From Scandinavium goeteborgense (GTDB taxonomy: Bacteria > Pseudomonadota > Gammaproteobacteria > Enterobacterales > Enterobacteriaceae): 64,000 nt of DNA. This document shows, in pieces, positions 25,926 to 34,463 of this stretch (positions are counted from its first letter, which is position 1; each line of letters opens with the position of its first letter). The stretch covers positions 2,275,177-2,339,176 of the forward strand of contig NZ_CP054058.1 in assembly GCF_003935895.2 (NCBI RefSeq), given 5' to 3'. Both the position numbers and the translations under genes were made by a program. The notes under the pieces were generated by a model. The model was not told the origin of the DNA and did not search any database. It worked only from the letters and a program-made list of their open reading frames with translations.

Positions 25926-26744
25926 ATGCTTCACGTCTTACCGTTTGAGCCGCCGGGTGCGGTGCAGCAAAACGAGGAGCCGCGCTTTCTGATGGCGCGC
26001 GGCGTTGAAAAAGTGTGGCCAAACGGCACCGTCGCGCTGGAGCGTCTGAATCTGAACATTGGCCGCGGCGAACTGGTGTCGCTGCTCGGCCCATCGGGCT
26101 GTGGCAAAAGTACGCTGCTGAAAATGTTCGCCGGGCTGGAACAGCCCAGCGCCGGGATGCTGCGCTGGAACGGTCAGCCGTCACTGGCGCAGCAGTGCCA
26201 GATGGCGATGGTATTTCAGGAAGCCACGCTGATGCCCTGGGCGACCATCGAGGAAAATGTACGTCTTCCGTTGAGCCTGCGCGGCGTCGGTAAAAAGGAA
26301 AGCACGCCGCAGGTGATGCAGGCGCTGCTGGCGGTCGGGCTGGAAAACTTCCTGCACGCCCGTCCGCGCGAACTTTCCGGCGGGATGCAAATGCGCGTGG
26401 CGCTGGCCCGGGCGCTGGTGATCGCCCCGGATCTGCTATTGATGGACGAGCCGTTCGGCGCGCTGGATGAATTTACCCGCCACAAGCTCGACGCCGATAT
26501 TCGTGCGCTGTGGAGCCGTCGCAATCTGACGGTGCTGTTTGTCACTCACAGCATTTATGAAGCGGTCTGGCTTTCGTCGCGCGTGATCGTGATGGGTGCA
26601 CGTCCTGGGCGCGTCATTGCCGATATCGAAATAGACGGTCCCGCCGTGCGCGATGCGGCGTTTCGGACCTCACCTGCATTCATTCGCCAGGTGGCGCAAC
26701 TTTCCGACTTACTCGAACAGGCCAGCGGAGGCGTGCATGACTAA
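25926..26744 (+). CDS. ABC transporter ATPase (SsuB/TauB type)
   Basis: A 272-residue nucleotide-binding subunit with Walker A GPSGCGKST, Q-loop MVFQEATLMPW, signature LSGGMQMRVALARAL, Walker B LLLMDEPFGALDE and switch histidine in FVTHSIYEAVWLS. It powers import by the neighbouring permease and binding protein. AAGGAGG lies directly before the start; the last codons overlap the permease gene. Confidence 0.93.
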   Translation: MLHVLPFEPPGAVQQNEEPRFLMARGVEKVWPNGTVALERLNLNIGRGELVSLLGPSGCGKSTLLKMFAGLEQPSAGMLRWNGQPSLAQQCQMAMVFQEATLMPWATIEENVRLPLSLRGVGKKESTPQVMQALLAVGLENFLHARPRELSGGMQMRVALARALVIAPDLLLMDEPFGALDEFTRHKLDADIRALWSRRNLTVLFVTHSIYEAVWLSSRVIVMGARPGRVIADIEIDGPAVRDAAFRTSPAFIRQVAQLSDLLEQASGGVHD

Positions 26745-27531
26745 ACCCCTGATTCAGTATCCGCAGGTCCAGCGCGCGCTGTGGCCGCTGCTGGTGCTGA
26801 TTATTCTGCTCGCGGTCTGGGAAATCGGCTTCCGTCAGTTCGCGGTACCGATCTACCTGGCACCTAAACCCAGCGATATCGCTGTCACCCTGTATCAACA
26901 GCACTCCGCGCTTTTTGGCAGCCTGCTGGTCACGCTGAAAGTCACCCTGCTGGCGTTTCTGCTGGCGGTGATGATCGGCACGCTGATTGCATTTCTTTGT
27001 GTGCAAAGCCGGGTGATTGAATCGTGCCTGATGCCGTGGGCGATCCTGTTTCAGGTCACGCCGGTGGTGGCGATCGCCCCGTTGGTGATCATCTGGATCC
27101 ACAACACCACCCTGGCGCTGGTGGTCTGCGCGATGCTGGTGGCGGTATTCCCGGTTCTGACCAACACCACACTCGGCCTGCGCAGCGTCAATCCTGGCCT
27201 GCTGAATCTGTTTTACATCAATCAGGCCAGCCGCTGGCAGGTGCTGATGCGCCTGCGCGTACCGAACGCGTTGCCCTATTTCTTCAGCGGATTACGCATT
27301 TCTTGCGGGCTGGCGCTGATTGGCGCAGTGGTGGCGGAATTTGTCGCCGGAACCGGCGGCTCCGGTGCCGGGCTGGCGTGGCAGATTTTACAGGCTGGTT
27401 TTCAGCTCAACCTGCCACTGATGTTCGCCGCCCTGTTCCTGATCACCTGCACCGGCCTTGCGCTGTGGGTGCTGATGTCATTAATCACCCGACTGTGCCT
27501 GCGCGGCTGGCACGACAGTGAACTGGCCTGA
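26737..27531 (+). CDS. ABC transporter permease (SsuC/TauC type)
   Basis: Inner-membrane permease of 264 residues with about six helices and the EAA loop (YINQASRWQVLMRLRVPNALPYFFSGLRI region at residues 161-189). The start at 26737 overlaps the ATPase stop in ATGACTAA, showing translational coupling; the longer frame back to 26653 lies inside the ATPase gene and is rejected. Confidence 0.9.
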   Translation: MTKPLIQYPQVQRALWPLLVLIILLAVWEIGFRQFAVPIYLAPKPSDIAVTLYQQHSALFGSLLVTLKVTLLAFLLAVMIGTLIAFLCVQSRVIESCLMPWAILFQVTPVVAIAPLVIIWIHNTTLALVVCAMLVAVFPVLTNTTLGLRSVNPGLLNLFYINQASRWQVLMRLRVPNALPYFFSGLRISCGLALIGAVVAEFVAGTGGSGAGLAWQILQAGFQLNLPLMFAALFLITCTGLALWVLMSLITRLCLRGWHDSELA

Positions 27532-27539
27532 GGATAACC

Positions 27540-28952
27540 ATGAGCACGCTACTGATTAAAGGCTGTACCGCCATTCTGACCGGGAACCGCGAAACACCGC
27601 GCAGTACCGGGACCGACATTCGCGTGGCCGACGGGCGAATCGCCGCCATCGGGACGCTGACGCCAAACGCCGATGAGCGAGTGATTGATGCCCGCGACTG
27701 CGTGGCGTACCCGGGTTGGGTGAATACGCATCATCACCTTTTCCAGTCGCTGCTCAAGGGCGAACCGCAAGGGCTCAACCAAAGCCTCAGCGCCTGGCTG
27801 GCCTCAACGCCCTACCGTTTTCGTGGCGCGTTTGATGCCGAGACGTTTCGCCTCGCCGCGCGGATTGGGCTGGTGGAATTAGTCCGTTCCGGCTGCACCA
27901 CGGTGGCCGATCATCACTATCTGTACTGGCCGGGAATGCCGTTCGACGGGGCCGCCATTTTGTTTGAGGAAGCGCAGGCGCTCGGCGTGCGGTTCGTGCT
28001 GTGCCGGGGCGGAGCAACGCAAACGCGCGGTCTGGAAAGCGCGTTACCGACGGCCTTGCGCCCAGAACGTTTTGACGACTGGATGCAGGACGTCGAACGA
28101 CTCGCCGGGCAGTTTCACCAGCCGCAGTCGGATGCGATGCGTCGCGTCGTGATGGCCCCGACCACCACGTTGCACTCGACCACCGCGCAGGAACTGCGGG
28201 AAAGCGCGCGGCTGGCGCGGGCGCTGGGCCTGCGTTTACACAGCCATCTGTCGGAAACGGTCGATTATCTCGATGCGTCACGGGCGAAATTCGGCATGAC
28301 GCCGCTGCAGTTTTGCGCCGAACAGGACTGGATCGGCGATGACGTGTGGTTCGCGCATCTGGTGAAACTGCTGCCGGAAGAAATTGCCCTGCTCGGTGCC
28401 AGCGGCAGCGGGATCGCTCACTGTCCACAAAGTAACGCCCGGCTCGGGAGCGGCATCGCGGATATCGTTGCCCTGGAACAGGCTGGGGTAAAAATCTCCA
28501 TCGGCGTGGACGGCGCGGCCTCCAACGAAGCCGCCGATATGCAAAGTGAAACCCACGCCGCCTGGCAACTACAGCGCGCACGCAAAGGGATGCTCGCCCG
28601 TCCGCGCTATGACGGCGGCACTTTCGAAGGCGGCGGCGATGCGGCCACCATAGAGGATGTGATCCGCTGGGGAACGTCCGGCGGCGCGGCGGTGCTTGGG
28701 CTCGATACCGGGGAATTACGCCCAGGGATGCCTGCGGATATCGCGCTGTATCAGCTCGACGACCCGCGCTATTTCGGTTTACACGATGTGGCAATCGGCC
28801 CGGTGGCCTGTGGCGGGCGTGCGACGCTGAAAGCGCTGCTGTGTCAGGGAAAAGTGATTGTCGAAAACGACGTGATTGCAGGGCTGGATTTGCGCGAGCT
28901 GGGCGCTCAGGCGGCGGAAGCGGTAAAACGGCTTCAGCAACGTGCGGGTTAA
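27540..28952 (+). CDS. 8-oxoguanine deaminase (amidohydrolase superfamily)
   Basis: Zinc amidohydrolase of 470 residues, most similar to the 8-oxoguanine deaminases (EC 3.5.4.32) that convert 8-oxoguanine to urate and ammonia. Metal-ligand histidines H64 and H66 lie in VNTHHHLFQSL; further metal or substrate residues lie in LHSHLSET, SGIAHCPQSNARL and IGVDGAASNEAADM. It starts nine bases after the permease stop behind GAGGATAACC. Release of ammonia fits the NtrC/sigma-54 control predicted for the operon. Guanine or another aminopurine deaminase is the alternative. Confidence 0.85.
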   Translation: MSTLLIKGCTAILTGNRETPRSTGTDIRVADGRIAAIGTLTPNADERVIDARDCVAYPGWVNTHHHLFQSLLKGEPQGLNQSLSAWLASTPYRFRGAFDAETFRLAARIGLVELVRSGCTTVADHHYLYWPGMPFDGAAILFEEAQALGVRFVLCRGGATQTRGLESALPTALRPERFDDWMQDVERLAGQFHQPQSDAMRRVVMAPTTTLHSTTAQELRESARLARALGLRLHSHLSETVDYLDASRAKFGMTPLQFCAEQDWIGDDVWFAHLVKLLPEEIALLGASGSGIAHCPQSNARLGSGIADIVALEQAGVKISIGVDGAASNEAADMQSETHAAWQLQRARKGMLARPRYDGGTFEGGGDAATIEDVIRWGTSGGAAVLGLDTGELRPGMPADIALYQLDDPRYFGLHDVAIGPVACGGRATLKALLCQGKVIVENDVIAGLDLRELGAQAAEAVKRLQQRAG

Positions 28953-29105
28953 TCGTGCCCGATGGCGCTAGCGCTTATCGTGCCTACAAAACAGAGGCTC
29001 GACGCTTGGGCTTATCGGGCCATCAAAACGGGGGGTCGGTGCCTGGGTTTATCGGGACGACGTTTGTAGGCCCGGCAAGTGTAGCGCCGCCGGGCATTTG
29101 GGGCT
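28953..29105. repeat. BIME: mosaic of REP-like palindromes
   Basis: Several related pieces: GCCCGATGGCGCTAGCGCTTA, split here into GCCCGATGGCGC and TAGCGCTTA, then GGGCTTATCGGGCC, GGGTTTATCGGGACGACG and TTTGTAGGCCCGGCAAG with AGCGCCGCCGGGCA. They sit between the convergent deaminase operon and pptA and probably protect both mRNA 3' ends. Confidence 0.75.
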
Positions 29106-29110
29106 AATTC

Positions 29111-29341
29111 TTACAGACTGTAACCGGGCTTTTTCAGCAGCGTATCGAGCTGCGGACCAATCTCTTTATCCCAGACCTGCGCTTTCCAGTCGGCTTCTGC
29201 CACCTGTTCCAGACCGACGCTGATTGCGCCGTCTTTACTGCCCAGATGACGGGTAATGGCGGCGGCGATATCTGCGGCCAGCGCCTCTTTTTGTTCGTCG
29301 TTCAGGTCACGGGGAAAACATTTAATGGCTACATGCGGCAT
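29111..29341 (-). CDS. pptA: 4-oxalocrotonate tautomerase-family protein PptA
   Basis: A 76-residue tautomerase with the catalytic N-terminal Pro after the initiator Met (MPHVAIKCFPRDL), closely similar to E. coli PptA (YdcE, 77 residues). It has phenylpyruvate tautomerase activity in vitro with unknown physiological substrate. In E. coli it lies near yddH and nhoA, so the 23.4-29.1 kb purine block is an insertion relative to that order. Confidence 0.93.
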   Translation of the reverse strand: MPHVAIKCFPRDLNDEQKEALAADIAAAITRHLGSKDGAISVGLEQVAEADWKAQVWDKEIGPQLDTLLKKPGYSL

Positions 29342-29388
29342 GGTGGTCTCCTTATTGTGTTCCCTAAAACTATCATCTTCTCAGCGGC

Positions 29389-30021
29389 TTAATTAGCGTT
29401 TTGTGCAGTTAAGATGTCGTTCGCGATCAGGACGCGGTGCAGTTCTTCACGCTTTTCGATGTGGTCTGCAATGGCGCTCAGCCGCGGGCAGTTCTCGGCA
29501 AACCACGCGGCGCGCGGGCCCCAGGTGCGTATCACCACGATGTAGGCATCGAGCAACGTGACGTTGTCACCGAGCGCATACGGCCCCACTAGCTGTTTAT
29601 CCAGCCACTGATACAGCGTTTTTCGGTAAGCAATACAGCTATTTTGCAGCTGTTCCGGGGCGTCGGGCGTAAAGCGTTCCGGGTAATCGGCATAGGTAAA
29701 CGTCGGATAGACGTTCGCCACCAGCCACACCAGCAGGCGCTGAAACAGCGTGCGCTGCGGCGAGCCAACGGGCGGTGCCAGTTCGGGGTGATGGTCGAGG
29801 ATCATCAATGCAATCGCGGCGGATTCGGTCATCACGCTGCCATCGTCCAGCCGCAGGGTCGGCACCTGACACAGCGGGTTGATTTGCGCCAGCACGTCAT
29901 GCTGCGGGCCGGGATTATCAAAACCATTCACGTCGACAAAATGGTACGGCATCTCAGCCATCGTCAACATCACTTCGCTGATTGCCGAGCCCCAGCCCGG
30001 CACGCCATAGAGCGTTAACAT
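29389..30021 (-). CDS. Glutathione S-transferase-like protein
   Basis: A 210-residue GST: N-terminal thioredoxin-like domain with MLTLYGVPGWGSAISEVM, the glutathione-site cis-proline in CQVPTLRLDDGS, and TESAAIALMILDHHPE, followed by a helical C-terminal domain. The start at 30021 follows GGGAGGCAAACGT; the longer frame to 30147 has no matching domain. The catalytic residue (Tyr, Ser or Cys) is not obvious. It is divergent from uxuA-like 30206 and substrate is unknown. Confidence 0.82.
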   Translation of the reverse strand: MLTLYGVPGWGSAISEVMLTMAEMPYHFVDVNGFDNPGPQHDVLAQINPLCQVPTLRLDDGSVMTESAAIALMILDHHPELAPPVGSPQRTLFQRLLVWLVANVYPTFTYADYPERFTPDAPEQLQNSCIAYRKTLYQWLDKQLVGPYALGDNVTLLDAYIVVIRTWGPRAAWFAENCPRLSAIADHIEKREELHRVLIANDILTAQNAN

Positions 30022-30205
30022 ACGTTTGCCTCCCATTGATGCAGAAACAAAAGTATGGACCAGATTCCTGCATAAGGTTTTGGACGCGTCAATGGCGACG
30101 TCCCCCGCTTCATCGGTCCGTTTTGTGATTGATGTCGGAAAACGCATCCTGAAAAGCCTTTAGCATAGATACTAGTATGGCAGTTAGACTTCAGCTAAAG
30201 GTGTG

Positions 30206-31279
30206 ATGAACATGCAAATGACAATGCGCTGGTTTGGGCCAGCAGAAGATAAGATTCCCCTGGAACACATCCGTCAGGTGCCAGGCGTAGAAGGGATTGT
30301 GGGGGCGTTGTACGATGTTCCCGTGGGCGAAGTCTGGCCAAAAGATAAAATCCATGCGCTGGCCTCTCAGGCGCGTGAAGCGGGTCTGAAGCTGGAAGTG
30401 ATTGAAAGCATGAATATTCACGATGAGATCAAAATCGGTAGCCCAGGGCGCGACCGGTATATCGCAAATTATCAGGCTACTATCCGCAATCTGGCTGAGA
30501 TTGGCATTAAAGTCATCTGCTACAACTTCATGCCAGTCTTTGACTGGATGAAGACGGATATGAACTATGTCTTACCGGATGGCTCTCTGACGATGGCTTT
30601 CGAAAAGAAAGGCATCGACAAAAGTCTGGAAGATGTTGTTAAGGATGTTCTCGATAATTCAAACGGTTTCGCCCTGCCCGGTTGGGAGCCAGAACGTCTG
30701 GCTAAAGTGCAGGAGCTGTTTGCGCAATACAAAGACGTTGATGACGACAAATTACGTGAAAATCTTGTCTATTTCCTGAAAGCTATCATCCCGGTCTGTG
30801 AAGAAGTCGGGATTAAAATGGCAATTCACCCCGACGATCCTCCCTATTCCATCTTCGGGCTGCCGCGGGTCGTGAAAAATCGTGACGATCTGGATTGGCT
30901 GTGCAATGCGGTGGACTCAGAAGCCAACGGGATTACGTTATGCACCGGCTCCATTGCCGAAGATCCTGATAATAACGTTTACGACATTCTGGCTGAATTT
31001 ACGCAACGTAAACGTATTCATTTTGCCCACGTGCGAAATATCAAGATCATCAAAAATAAAGATTTTTACGAATCAGCGCACTTATCGCAATACGGTTCGC
31101 TGGATATGTTCAAAGTGATGAAGGCGCTGCATGATAATGGCTTTGATGGCTATATCCGCCCTGACCACGGACGCTTTATTTGGGGTGAAACTGGCCGTCC
31201 CGGATATGGTTTATACGATCGGGCTTTAGGGGTCACCTATCTCCTGGGTCTGTGGGAAGCGCTCGAAAAACAGCATTAA
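30206..31279 (+). CDS. uxuA: Mannonate dehydratase (UxuA family, short form)
   Basis: Dehydrates D-mannonate to 2-keto-3-deoxygluconate in hexuronate catabolism. At 357 residues it is shorter than E. coli UxuA (394) and resembles the roughly 350-residue class. Features include MRWFGPAEDKIPLEHIRQVPG, IKVICYNFMPVFDWMKTD, IHPDDPPYSIFGLPR, ITLCTGS and IRPDHGRFIWG with metal-ligand His and Asp residues. ATG codons at 30206, 30212 and 30218 are all possible; AAAGG at 30197 favours the first two. It stands alone without other uronate genes and is more AT-rich than its neighbours, which suggests transfer. Confidence 0.88.
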   Translation: MNMQMTMRWFGPAEDKIPLEHIRQVPGVEGIVGALYDVPVGEVWPKDKIHALASQAREAGLKLEVIESMNIHDEIKIGSPGRDRYIANYQATIRNLAEIGIKVICYNFMPVFDWMKTDMNYVLPDGSLTMAFEKKGIDKSLEDVVKDVLDNSNGFALPGWEPERLAKVQELFAQYKDVDDDKLRENLVYFLKAIIPVCEEVGIKMAIHPDDPPYSIFGLPRVVKNRDDLDWLCNAVDSEANGITLCTGSIAEDPDNNVYDILAEFTQRKRIHFAHVRNIKIIKNKDFYESAHLSQYGSLDMFKVMKALHDNGFDGYIRPDHGRFIWGETGRPGYGLYDRALGVTYLLGLWEALEKQH

Positions 31280-31282
31280 TCT

Positions 31283-31310
31283 TACGCCGGCTATCCAGCC
31301 GGCACTGATT
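31283..31310 (+). terminator. Possible terminator after uxuA
   Basis: GCCGGCTATCCAGCCGGC forms a short strong stem after the stop codon. An AT-rich stretch follows but not a clean T tract. Confidence 0.5.
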
Positions 31311-31356
31311 AAAAATTACCTCACAGCATTTTTTTCTGCACGCCGGTGGCCCGCAT

Positions 31357-32256
31357 TTAGGGATAAGTGATCCCCGGCGGGTTCACTTCGGATTGCGCCA
31401 CGCCTTCATCGCCTTCTCCCCAGCGCGCCAGAATATGCTGCACCTCACCCCGGGCAATACCGCCATTCAGTGCGGCTTGCAGGGCATACACCAGCTGATT
31501 CCCTTTTTTGGTGGTGGTCGCCACATATGCTTTTTTCGGCCCCAAACCGACGACGGTGGTTTTCCCGCTCAGCGCCGCTTTATAAGCCGAAACGGACTGC
31601 GGCCCGAAGAACACATCGGCGCGCCCGGACTGAATATACAGATTGGCGGAGGCGTCATCGGTCAGATACACCGGCAACGCGGTCGCACGCCCTGCCTTTT
31701 CGTTTTCAGCATTCCAGCCGAGTAAAATGCGTTCCTGATTGGTGCCTGAACCGACGATCACCTTCTTGCCGGAGAGATCTGCCGGGCCCTTCACCGTCGT
31801 TATCGGGCTGCCCGTTTTCACCGAAAATGCCAGCGAATCGACGCGATAGGTCGCAAAATCAAACTTCTCTTTGCGCTGCTCAGTGACCGCAATGTTCACC
31901 AGCGCCACGTCATAACGCCCAGAAGTAATGCCGAGCGGCCAGTCTTCCCACGCCGTCGGCACCAGTTTCAGCTTTAAACCCAGACTCCCCGCCAGCAGTC
32001 GGGCGATATCCGGGTCACTGCCGATCCGCGTGCGGTTATCGCTGGCCAGCAGCGCCAACGGCGGTGAGTTAAGCGCAGAAATCGCCACCGTCAGCGTGCC
32101 CGGTTCAACAAACTTATAGCTGGCGGGGATCTTCGCGATCGCCGCCTCATCACGCACCACCGGCAACGGTTGCTCATTGGCGTGCAAATCAATGCTTCCC
32201 GCCGCCAACGCGCTCCCGGAGAACAGCACCATGCCAAAAATCGTCCCACGAATCAT
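31357..32256 (-). CDS. Amino-acid-type ABC substrate-binding protein (first copy)
   Basis: Periplasmic binding protein (SBP_bac_3) of 299 residues with signal peptide MIRGTIFGMVLFSGSALA. It is paralogous to the 34464-35396 protein: both carry WEDWPLG, KEKFDFATYR and VGSGTNQE blocks. Its start overlaps the ATPase stop (ATGA). It is the last gene of the operon running from 38912. By analogy to Bacillus TcyJ/TcyK it may bind cystine or S-substituted cysteine; this is inference. Confidence 0.88.
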   Translation of the reverse strand: MIRGTIFGMVLFSGSALAAGSIDLHANEQPLPVVRDEAAIAKIPASYKFVEPGTLTVAISALNSPPLALLASDNRTRIGSDPDIARLLAGSLGLKLKLVPTAWEDWPLGITSGRYDVALVNIAVTEQRKEKFDFATYRVDSLAFSVKTGSPITTVKGPADLSGKKVIVGSGTNQERILLGWNAENEKAGRATALPVYLTDDASANLYIQSGRADVFFGPQSVSAYKAALSGKTTVVGLGPKKAYVATTTKKGNQLVYALQAALNGGIARGEVQHILARWGEGDEGVAQSEVNPPGITYP

Positions 32257-33029
32257 GACAACACCTTTGATAAAAATTGTCGGGTACGTGGATGCTGCGG
32301 GCGATTCAGGACCGCGTCGCTTTCGCCCTGCTCCACGATTTTGCCGTCGACCATAAAGACCACCTGGTCCGCCACTTCCCGCGCAAAACCAATCTCATGG
32401 GTCACCACCACCAGCGTGGTACCGGAACGGGCCAGTTTTTTGATTACGTCCAGAACCTCGCCCACCAGTTCCGGGTCCAAGGCCGACGTCGGTTCATCAA
32501 ACAACATCACCCGCGGATTGAGCGTCAGCGCCCGCGCAATGGCAATGCGCTGCTGCTGCCCACCGGACAAATGGCGCGACCAGGCATCGGCCTTATTGCG
32601 CAGGCCGACCACGTCCAGTAGCGCATAAGCGCGTTCCGTGGCCTGTTTTTTGCTGAGCTGGCGGTGCGCAACCGGCGCTTCAATCAGGTTTTCCAGCACC
32701 GTCATGTGCGGGAACAGATTGAAATTCTGGAACACATAGCCGACGTTCACGCGCTGGCGAAGGATCTCTTTCTCTTTCAACTCGTACAGCTTATCGCCCT
32801 GACGGCGATAGCCGATGTAGTCCCCGTCAATCTGGATAAAGCCTTCGTCGACGCGCTCCAGATGATTAATGGTGCGCAACAGGGTCGATTTTCCCGAGCC
32901 AGACGGACCCAAAATCACCGTCACCGTGCCGGGTGGGATCTCCAGTGACACGTTATCCAGCGCCTTATGGCGACCGAAAAATTTACTGACGCCAGTAATC
33001 GAAATATGGCCTTCAGGAGAGTTGAGCAT
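32253..33029 (-). CDS. Polar amino acid ABC transporter ATPase
   Basis: A 258-residue GlnQ/TcyN-type ATPase with Walker A GPSGSGKST, signature LSGGQQQRIAIARAL, Walker B VMLFDEPTSALDPE and the switch histidine in VVTHEIGFA. It overlaps the permease gene by 17 bases and the binding-protein gene by four, so the three are translationally linked. Confidence 0.95.
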   Translation of the reverse strand: MLNSPEGHISITGVSKFFGRHKALDNVSLEIPPGTVTVILGPSGSGKSTLLRTINHLERVDEGFIQIDGDYIGYRRQGDKLYELKEKEILRQRVNVGYVFQNFNLFPHMTVLENLIEAPVAHRQLSKKQATERAYALLDVVGLRNKADAWSRHLSGGQQQRIAIARALTLNPRVMLFDEPTSALDPELVGEVLDVIKKLARSGTTLVVVTHEIGFAREVADQVVFMVDGKIVEQGESDAVLNRPQHPRTRQFLSKVLS

Positions 33030-33933
33030 GAGCAGCCTCCGGGGTTGGTGTGGCGGTAGAGACCGCGGCGCGACTGCGGTTGCTGTTCACGGCGGAGCGG
33101 CGTTCACTCTTCGCCAGCGCCCGTTCAACCAAATACTGAATGGCGGAGAGGAAACTGGTGATCACCAGGTACCACACTGCGCCCACCATCAACAGCGGAA
33201 TGACTTCCTGCGTGCGGTTGTAGATCATCTGGATGGTGTAAAACAGCTCCGGCATCGCCAGCACATACACCATCGCGGTACCTTTTGCGAGGCTGATAAT
33301 TTCGTTGAAACCGGACGGCAAAATGGTGCGCAGCGCCTGCGGTAAAATGATGCGCAGCGTGCGTCGCCAGGCGGGTAAACCGAGCGCCGACGCGGCTTCA
33401 TACTGCCCGTGATCGACCCCAAGAAAACCACCGCGAATGATTTCAGCCGTGTAGGCGCTCTGCACCAGGGTCAGACCCACCACCGCCGTCGAAAACTGGC
33501 CGAGCACGTTAATGGTCTGGTAACTGGCCCACGTAATCCCGGTAAACGGAATGCCGACTGACAGCGTGTCGTAGAGATACGAAAAGTTGTACAGCACGAT
33601 CAGCACCACGATCAGCGGCAACGAGCGGAACAGCCAGATGTACGCCCACGCCAGGCTGCTGAGCAACCATGAGGACGACAACCGGCACAGCGCCAGCAGG
33701 CCACCAAAAATCACGCTGAGCACCGTGCCAAGCAGCGTTAACAGCAGCGTTTGTCCGAGCCCCTCCAGAATCACCGGGTCGAAGAACCAGCGGGCAAACA
33801 CGGCCCATTCCCAGCGCGGATTAAAGGCCACCGACTGCACCACAATGGCCAGTACCAGTAGGGCCACGCCCGCCCCGACGATGCGCAGCGGATAACGCGC
33901 GGGCACCACTTTGATGGTTTCGTTGCTCTTCAT
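33013..33933 (-). CDS. Amino acid ABC transporter permease
   Basis: A 306-residue His/Glu/Gln/Arg-type permease with an EAA loop (DHGQYEAASALGLPAWRRTLR, split here as DHGQYEAASALG and LPAWRRTLRIILPQALR). The start at 33933 follows GAGGAG; a GTG at 33939 is possible. It has a long N-terminal extension before the first helix block and a charged C-terminal tail. It is the only permease gene in the operon, so it probably forms a homodimer serving both binding proteins. Confidence 0.92.
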   Translation of the reverse strand: MKSNETIKVVPARYPLRIVGAGVALLVLAIVVQSVAFNPRWEWAVFARWFFDPVILEGLGQTLLLTLLGTVLSVIFGGLLALCRLSSSWLLSSLAWAYIWLFRSLPLIVVLIVLYNFSYLYDTLSVGIPFTGITWASYQTINVLGQFSTAVVGLTLVQSAYTAEIIRGGFLGVDHGQYEAASALGLPAWRRTLRIILPQALRTILPSGFNEIISLAKGTAMVYVLAMPELFYTIQMIYNRTQEVIPLLMVGAVWYLVITSFLSAIQYLVERALAKSERRSAVNSNRSRAAVSTATPTPEAAHAQLS

Positions 33934-33942
33934 CGTCACTCC

Positions 33943-34452
33943 TCAGGCACTTTTGCTGAGCACCGGCAACGCCAGCGCTTTGGTGAACCGAAGTCGGCCG
34001 TCAAACGGCGGACGGCTGTACTCTTCCGGGTCGCGCTCTATATCGAACTGCGGCTGGTAGCCCTGGCTGAGATACAAACGCACCGCTTCCGGCTGGCGAA
34101 AACCGGTGGTCAGATACGTCTGCACGTAGCCCGCAAGCTGTGCCCGCCGTTCCAGTTCGGCCACCACGCGCCCGGCAAGCCCTTGCTGACGCAGCGATTT
34201 GTCGGTCCAGATGCGCTTAATTTCCGCCGTTTGGGCGTCATACGGTTTGTACGCCCCGGTGGCAATAATTGTGCCGTCGCGCTCCAGCACAATGAACAAT
34301 CCTTGCGGCGCGAGATACCACTCGGTCAGCTCAACTTCCGCATCACGCGAAAAGTAGTCGCCATAGCGCGCGGCATATTCCGCGAACAGGCCGTCTAAAA
34401 TCGGCTCCAGTTCGGCATCTTCCGGGGAAACATCACGAAAGCGTTCAGTCAT
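33943..34452 (-). CDS. GNAT-family N-acetyltransferase
   Basis: A 169-residue acetyltransferase; the acetyl-CoA loop is recognisable as RQQGLAGRVVAELERRA (Q/R-x-x-G-x-G/A form). Its setting between ABC transporter genes and two flavin monooxygenases matches Bacillus SnaA (YtmI) or YxeL, which N-acetylate S-alkylcysteines as the first salvage step. Substrate is inferred from this gene order. Confidence 0.83.
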   Translation of the reverse strand: MTERFRDVSPEDAELEPILDGLFAEYAARYGDYFSRDAEVELTEWYLAPQGLFIVLERDGTIIATGAYKPYDAQTAEIKRIWTDKSLRQQGLAGRVVAELERRAQLAGYVQTYLTTGFRQPEAVRLYLSQGYQPQFDIERDPEEYSRPPFDGRLRFTKALALPVLSKSA

Positions 34453-34463
34453 GGTCAGGCTCC

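Noticed and set aside
30161-30180. ATACTAGTAT palindrome upstream of the mannonate dehydratase gene as an operator
   Set aside because: Only 10 bp and no neighbouring regulator gene; could be chance in an AT-rich promoter.
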